A stretch of 9,869 nucleotides of DNA from Acidobacteriota bacterium. Lineage in GTDB: Bacteria > Acidobacteriota > Terriglobia > Bryobacterales > Bryobacteraceae. The translations under genes and the position numbers were made by a program. Of this stretch, positions 6,142-9,869 are shown piece by piece (position 1 is the stretch's first letter; every line of letters begins with the position of its first letter). Below the pieces are notes generated by a model. That model was not told where the DNA came from, searched no databases, and saw only the letters and a list, made by a program, of their open reading frames with translations. The DNA is taken from assembly GCA_016871135.1 (NCBI GenBank), contig VFZQ01000133.1:1-9869 (forward strand), in the 5' to 3' direction.

Positions 6142-6300
6142 AAAGTAAGCCGGGGGGGCAACTCCCATCAAAGCGAGACTAACCTCATAAAGACCCCTGA
6201 AGCATCCCTCCCGGCGCCCTTCGGGGTTCCTATCAAGACCAGATAGGAACTGGATAAGGGTTTGAGTGAATCGGAGCGAACTCTCCGATAGCGCTACTTG
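6142..6300 (+). ncRNA. Candidate structured small RNA
   Basis: This non-coding stretch between convergent genes holds several helices that can form together. A 10-base helix pairs 6149-6158 with 6206-6215 (GCCGGGGGGG with CCCTCCCGGC, one G-U). A CCC-TTCG-GGG tetraloop hairpin lies at 6217-6226. A perfect 8-base hairpin pairs 6227-6234 with 6242-6249 (TTCCTATC / GATAGGAA). A 7-base hairpin pairs 6270-6276 with 6283-6289 (ATCGGAG / CTCCGAT). AAGTA at 6143-6147 can pair with TACTT at 6295-6299 and close the whole as a multi-branch RNA of about 158 bases. A promoter-like element precedes it. CCCTT at 6217-6221 could instead pair with AAGGG at 6256-6260, so two alternative folds exist. It does not match 6S, SRP, tmRNA, RNase P or any riboswitch core I can recall. 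There is no T-run at the right end. Confidence 0.35.
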
Positions 6301-6842
6301 CAGTTGAGGTAGCGGGCATAGTCCAAGCGTACGCCGCTTGAAGGCTGATACCCGGTGCCGTCGAAGGTCTCGGTGTAAAGAAATGCCTGTTGCCGGCAGA
6401 GCTTGTCATTCGGCATTTTGTAGAGCACGAATCCGCCCCGCGTACGAGACAGCGGAATACCGCGCCGGTTCTTTTGGATCCGCCAAGGGTCGGGCTTCAT
6501 GACCGTCTTGAGAACTGTGCCGCCGGGATGCCAATCGGCCACGCCTTTGCGTGCGAAGGCCTCCAGCCGAGTATCGTGAGGACCATCGGGGAATGACCAG
6601 CGCGGCGCGAGCCGTTCCATTTCCTTGTGCAACGCGGCCAACGCGTTGAGCGATTCGGCATCGGGGAAATTCTTCTTGAACTTCTCCGGATACAGCGCGG
6701 CGTCTTTTTCGACGGTGGTGTCGGCCTGGAGAAAGCCCTCGGCGGCTTCCATGCGGCTGATCAGCCTTTCGACCTGGGACGCGGCGAAACCGGCGGCGCA
6801 GAGGACGCCGACGGTGATTGGGGCAAGAATAAGTGGTCTCAT
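6294..6842 (-). CDS. Small secreted protein of unknown function
   Basis: This encodes 182 residues from the ATG at 6842. The frame is open up to a TTG at 6869, but the ATG gives a proper signal peptide (MRPLILAPITVGVLCAAGFA, cleavage near residue 20-22). There is no clear lipobox: the Cys at 15 is preceded by VL, not a small residue. The mature part is charged, begins with a helical segment (VERLISRMEAAEGFL), and continues with FPDGPHDTRLEAFARKGVAD, HPGGTVLKTVMKPDPWRI and SRTRGGFVLYKM. It has exactly two cysteines, Cys149 and Cys181, which could form a disulfide in the periplasm or outside. I recognise no family. It is transcribed divergently from dxr, with 80 bases between the starts, and converges on the dehydrogenase across the candidate small RNA. 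No good ribosome site is visible. Confidence 0.7.
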   Translation of the reverse strand: MRPLILAPITVGVLCAAGFAASQVERLISRMEAAEGFLQADTTVEKDAALYPEKFKKNFPDAESLNALAALHKEMERLAPRWSFPDGPHDTRLEAFARKGVADWHPGGTVLKTVMKPDPWRIQKNRRGIPLSRTRGGFVLYKMPNDKLCRQQAFLYTETFDGTGYQPSSGVRLDYARYLNCK

Positions 6843-6922
6843 GCAGGAGAACTCGCACTTGCCCGCCAAGTCGTATCAAGGAATTTAATGGCGCGATGTT
6901 ATCCTCATAGAACGGCCAACGC

Positions 6923-8098
6923 ATGAGAACGCTCACCGTACTCGGCTCAACCGGCTCCATTGGGACCAGCACACTCGACGTTGTGCGGCGCAATCGTGAC
7001 GCCTACCGCATCCACGCGCTGGTTGCCGGTCAAAACGTCGATCTTCTCATCGAGCAGATTCGGGAATTCTCGCCCGCCGTCGTTGTTGTCGCCGATGCCG
7101 CCATCCGCGATGCTCTCCACGCCCGGCTGCCAAGAACCGGAGATCTTCCCCAGCTGGATCACGGCTCGGCCGCGCGCGTCTCCACCTCGACCGCACCCGA
7201 GGTTAACTTCGTGATGTCGGCCATCGTCGGTGTCGCTGGGCTCGAAGCCACTTACGAAGCCATCCGCGCGGGCAAGTCCGTCGGCCTGGCGAATAAGGAA
7301 ACCCTCGTCGCCGGCGGAGATCTGGTCATGAAGGCGGTCAAGCAGACCGGGACGTCGATGATACCGGTCGACAGCGAACACAACGGCGCTCACCAATGCC
7401 TCCGCGCCGGGCGACGCGAGGACGTCACCAAATTAATTCTCACGGCCAGCGGCGGACCTTTTCGCAAAACGCCCAAGGCCGATCTGGCCCGCGTGACCGT
7501 GGCGCAGGCGCTCAATCATCCCACTTGGAAGATGGGCCGCCGCATCACCATCGACTCGGCGACCCTCATGAACAAAGGCTTCGAAGTGATCGAAGCCTGC
7601 TGGCTATTCGACATGCACCCGCGCGAGGTTGAGGTCGTCGTGCATCCGCAATCGGCCGTCCACGCCATGGTGGAATACAACGACGGCTCCGTTATCGCGC
7701 AAGTCTGCGCCACCGACATGCGCATGCCGATTCAGTACGCTCTCACCTATCCCGCGCGCGACGACGCTCCCGTTCCGCGCATGGATTGGCGCACCGCCCG
7801 CACGTGGGAATTTGAGCCTCCCGACTTCGACAAATTTCCGCTTCTGCGGCTTGCCTACCAGGCGCAGGAAACAGGTGGCTCGGCTACATGTACACTAAAT
7901 GCAGCCGATGAGATAGCCGTGGAGGCTTTTCTCGACGAGCGGTTGCCCTTCAACGGCATCGCGGAAGTTGTTAACGATACACTCGAAGCAGTACCCGTAC
8001 GGACGCCCACGTGCGTCGGAGAGATATTGGAGATCGATCAGGAAAGTCGCCGCGTCGCCCGCCAACTGGTAGGGGAGAGGGTAGCTGCGGCCCGCTAG
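6923..8098 (+). CDS. dxr: 1-deoxy-D-xylulose 5-phosphate reductoisomerase
   Basis: This is the second enzyme of the MEP isoprenoid pathway. It converts 1-deoxy-D-xylulose 5-phosphate to 2-C-methyl-D-erythritol 4-phosphate with NADPH and a divalent metal, in the cytoplasm. Its 391 residues match the family length. The NADPH motif GSTGSIG is at 8-14. Metal ligands Asp150 and Glu152, with Ser151, lie in PVDSEH. Ser176 is in LTASGGPFR, His199 in ALNHPTW, and Ser212, Asn217, Lys218 and Glu221 in TIDSATLMNKGFEVIEA. All catalytic residues known from E. coli are therefore present. HPQSAVHAMVEYNDGS follows. After SEHN the sequence reads GAHQCL where the usual text is AIFQ(C/S)L, a local substitution. 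The ATG has no evident Shine-Dalgarno. rseP follows 9 bases downstream in the classic order, so the two are probably co-transcribed. Confidence 0.97.
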   Translation: MRTLTVLGSTGSIGTSTLDVVRRNRDAYRIHALVAGQNVDLLIEQIREFSPAVVVVADAAIRDALHARLPRTGDLPQLDHGSAARVSTSTAPEVNFVMSAIVGVAGLEATYEAIRAGKSVGLANKETLVAGGDLVMKAVKQTGTSMIPVDSEHNGAHQCLRAGRREDVTKLILTASGGPFRKTPKADLARVTVAQALNHPTWKMGRRITIDSATLMNKGFEVIEACWLFDMHPREVEVVVHPQSAVHAMVEYNDGSVIAQVCATDMRMPIQYALTYPARDDAPVPRMDWRTARTWEFEPPDFDKFPLLRLAYQAQETGGSATCTLNAADEIAVEAFLDERLPFNGIAEVVNDTLEAVPVRTPTCVGEILEIDQESRRVARQLVGERVAAAR

Positions 8099-8107
8099 CG
8101 TTCAATC

Positions 8108-9427
8108 ATGGGAATCGTACAAAACATCTGGTGGATGTTGGTCCTCATCGGGGTGATGATCCTGATCCACGAACTCGGCCACTACTGGGCCGCGCGCTGG
8201 TTCGATGTCCGCGTCGAAGCGTTCAGTTTCGGCTTCGGGCCGCGCCTGTTCGGCTATCGTAAGGGCGAGACCGACTTCCGCGTCTCGCTCATCCCCTTTG
8301 GCGGGTACGTGAAGATGACGGGCGAGCAACCGGGTGAAGACGGCTCGGAAGATCCGCGCGGATTTCTCGGCAAGCCTCGCTGGCAGCGCATGATTATCGC
8401 CTTTGCCGGTCCCCTGATGAACATTCTGCTTGCGGTGGGACTGCTGGCGGGACTCTACATGAACCGGTATCCGAAAGTTGTCGGCGCCGACGGCCCCGCG
8501 ACGCTCGGCTTTGTGGAAAAGGACTCCGCCGCGGCGAAGGCCGGCCTAGCCGAGGGCGATGTGATCGTTGCCATCGACGGCAAGCAGAATCCGACCTGGG
8601 AAGAGGTGGCGCTCGCGGTGATCGGTTCGGCCAACCGGCCCCTTCCGGTTCTGGCCACGCGCAAAGGCGAGCAAATCATCGCCACTATGACGCCGCTTCT
8701 CGACGAGCAAACCGGTGTCGGTGAAGCCGGATGGTCGCAGCATCACGAGATTCAAGTGGGCGCTGTGACGCCCGATACGGGCGCCGAAAAAGCGGGCTTG
8801 AAGAGTGGCGATGTTCTAGTGGCGCTCGACGGTGTGAAGCTCGGCTCTACCTTAAAGCTGCACGCGCTCTTGCGCGAAGGGGCCGGCAAGCCGGTCCAAC
8901 TCACGTATCTTCGTGACGCAAAAGAAACCATCGTCGAAATCCAGCCCAAGCTGACCGAGTTGGATGCTAAGGAGAAGCGCTGGCTGCTCGGTGTGCAGTT
9001 GACCCCGCGTGTGACGTTTGTCGCGCTGGGCTTCGGCGATGCGCTCAACGAATCGATCAAGCAAAACAAACGGGATGCCGGTCTGATCCTGCAATTGCTA
9101 CGCGGCATCGTCGAACGCCGCACATCGGGCAAGACACTCTCCGGCCCCATCGGCATCGCCCGCATGTCGGCTGAAGCGGCCCGCGACGGTGCGCCGACCT
9201 TCATCTGGCTCATGGCGCAGGTGTCGCTGAACCTGGCGATCTTCAACCTGCTACCGATTCCGATTCTCGATGGCGGCACGATACTCATGCTGCTGATCGA
9301 AATGCTGCTCCGGCGCGACCTCAGCATGCAACTCAAAGAGACCATCTTCAAACTTGGCTTTGTCTTTTTGATGATGGTTGTGGCGTTTGTGCTCTACAAC
9401 GACATCTCGAAAATCCTGCCGGGTTAG
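8108..9427 (+). CDS. rseP: RIP metalloprotease RseP (site-2 protease) with two PDZ domains
   Basis: A 439-residue inner-membrane zinc protease of family M50, which cleaves membrane-embedded substrates such as anti-sigma factors and signal-peptide remnants. Transmembrane helix 1 (about 5-27) carries the HELGH zinc motif at 21-25. FSFGFGPRLFG and IPFGGYVKM follow, then a second hydrophobic segment at about 94-117. PDZ domain 1 is at about 128-196 (GLAEGDVIVAIDG) and PDZ domain 2 at about 214-280 (GLKSGDVLVALDG). SGPIGIARM is at 345-353. The second metal motif NLLPIPILDGG at 380-390 carries Asp388, and a last transmembrane helix spans about 413-431. Length and layout match E. coli RseP. It lies 9 bases after dxr with no strong ribosome site, so translation may depend on the upstream gene. 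Its actual sigma/anti-sigma partner is not in the window. Confidence 0.96.
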   Translation: MGIVQNIWWMLVLIGVMILIHELGHYWAARWFDVRVEAFSFGFGPRLFGYRKGETDFRVSLIPFGGYVKMTGEQPGEDGSEDPRGFLGKPRWQRMIIAFAGPLMNILLAVGLLAGLYMNRYPKVVGADGPATLGFVEKDSAAAKAGLAEGDVIVAIDGKQNPTWEEVALAVIGSANRPLPVLATRKGEQIIATMTPLLDEQTGVGEAGWSQHHEIQVGAVTPDTGAEKAGLKSGDVLVALDGVKLGSTLKLHALLREGAGKPVQLTYLRDAKETIVEIQPKLTELDAKEKRWLLGVQLTPRVTFVALGFGDALNESIKQNKRDAGLILQLLRGIVERRTSGKTLSGPIGIARMSAEAARDGAPTFIWLMAQVSLNLAIFNLLPIPILDGGTILMLLIEMLLRRDLSMQLKETIFKLGFVFLMMVVAFVLYNDISKILPG

Positions 9428-9433
9428 GGATCG

Positions 9434-9491
9434 GCCCGGCGTGCGACAACGGTCGGACTATCAGCCGTCGACCATACGTCACGCTCCGGGC
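9434..9491. terminator. Hairpin between convergent genes, possible bidirectional terminator
   Basis: GCCCGGCGTG (9434-9443) pairs with CACG (9480-9483) and CCGGGC (9486-9491) as a 10-base-pair GC-rich helix with a two-base bulge. It encloses about 36 bases that include the further inverted match ACGG/CCGT. It starts 7 bases after the rseP stop and lies before the stop of the convergent receptor gene. There is no T-run on either side, so intrinsic termination is unproven. Confidence 0.3.
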
Positions 9492-9503
9492 ATCCGCCAT
9501 CGC

Positions 9504-9869
9504 TCAAAACGTTAACTTCAGGGCGCCCTGCAACTGCCTCGGCGTATTGGCAATGCCGAGCACGCGGCCGAAGTTGGGGTTGGCGAAGTTGACCACGGGA
9601 ACGCCCCAAACCGGCGTGTTGGTGGTGTTGAACGCTTCGGCGCGGAACTCGAGGCGCACGGTCTCGCCCATCGGGAAGACGCGGAATAGCGAAAGATCCA
9701 CGTTCTTGCCCCAATCGGCACGCATGGCGTTGCGTCCCATATTGCCGTAGGTGAACGGCGCCGGAGTGGCGAATGCCTGCGTATTGAACCACTGCGCGGG
9801 GCTGGGGTTCGACAGCTTGGCATTGCCCACCTGGTTGAGCCGTACATAGAACCCGGCATTGTTGGAGTT
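9504..9869 (-). CDS. TonB-dependent receptor, C-terminal fragment (gene continues past the right edge)
   Basis: The frame is open from the window edge to a TGA at 9504 and gives the last 121 residues of a larger protein. It reads FYVRLNQVGNAKLSNPSPAQ, then QWFNTQAFATPAPFTYGNMG, then DLSLFRVFPMGETVRLEFRA, EAFNTTNTPVWGVP, and ends QLQGALKLTF. This pattern, with a terminal aromatic residue in the last beta strand, is typical of the large carboxypeptidase-regulatory-domain TonB-dependent receptors abundant in Acidobacteriota. They sit in the outer membrane and take up oligosaccharides or other large nutrients. A GTG inside the frame at 9830 is not the true start, because homology-like sequence continues upstream of it. 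The gene converges on rseP. The ligand is unknown. Confidence 0.88.
   Translation of the reverse strand, partial: NSNNAGFYVRLNQVGNAKLSNPSPAQWFNTQAFATPAPFTYGNMGRNAMRADWGKNVDLSLFRVFPMGETVRLEFRAEAFNTTNTPVWGVPVVNFANPNFGRVLGIANTPRQLQGALKLTF

Noticed and set aside
6152..6158. Run of seven G as a possible sequencing error
   Set aside because: It is non-coding, and seven G fit exactly into a 10-base helix with the downstream strand, so there is no reason to suspect an error.
6142..6300. 6S RNA, SRP RNA or a known riboswitch
   Set aside because: The fold is multi-hairpin rather than the 6S rod, no SRP tetraloop/GGAAG core or known riboswitch core is seen, and no gene lies directly downstream on the same strand.
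6283..6300. Intrinsic terminator of the minus-strand secreted-protein gene from the ATCGGAG/CTCCGAT hairpin
   Set aside because: The hairpin is sound, but no T-run follows it on the minus strand.
1..9869. CRISPR arrays, tRNA genes, insertion sequences, attachment sites
   Set aside because: No regularly spaced direct repeats, no tRNA cloverleaf or CCA-end pattern, and no transposase or integrase frames were found on either strand.

Overview
The window looks like a chromosomal segment of an Acidobacteriota bacterium, probably of the Solibacter/Bryobacter type. The main clue is the partial gene at the right edge. It encodes the C-terminal end of an outer-membrane TonB-dependent receptor of the kind expanded in that phylum (EAFNTTNTP motif, final ...LKLTF-stop). 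High GC coding sequence and the dxr-rseP gene order fit. No rRNA, tRNA, insertion sequence, prophage or CRISPR array was seen.

Left half (about 1-4680, all minus strand). In transcription order this holds a polysaccharide-deacetylase-like protein, an unrecognised 374-residue protein with its own sigma70-type promoter, an NAD-dependent epimerase/dehydratase, a SAM-dependent methyltransferase, a short helical protein, and an MNT-fold nucleotidyltransferase cut by the window edge. The last four are packed with 4-base overlaps or gaps of a few bases. The first four suggest modification of a surface sugar. The last two form a recurrent, uncharacterised two-gene module, possibly toxin-antitoxin-like. 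The nucleotidyltransferase begins at a TTG and is easily missed by ATG-based calling.

Middle (about 4683-6300). A 222-base intergenic region carries a promoter and a striking 14-of-15 inverted repeat in front of a small helix-turn-helix protein. This is followed by a beta-hydroxyacid dehydrogenase whose stop codon lies in the loop of a terminator-like hairpin. Downstream, a 219-base convergent gap holds a promoter-like element and a run of strong hairpins that could be an undescribed small RNA.

Right half (6294-9869). A small secreted protein of unknown function lies on the minus strand. It is divergent from dxr (MEP isoprenoid pathway), which is followed after 9 bases by rseP (site-2 intramembrane protease). 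The partial TonB-dependent receptor converges on rseP.

The best candidates for new biology are the structured intergenic RNA, the small-protein/nucleotidyltransferase pair, the inverted-repeat operator, and the two envelope enzymes with altered catalytic motifs.
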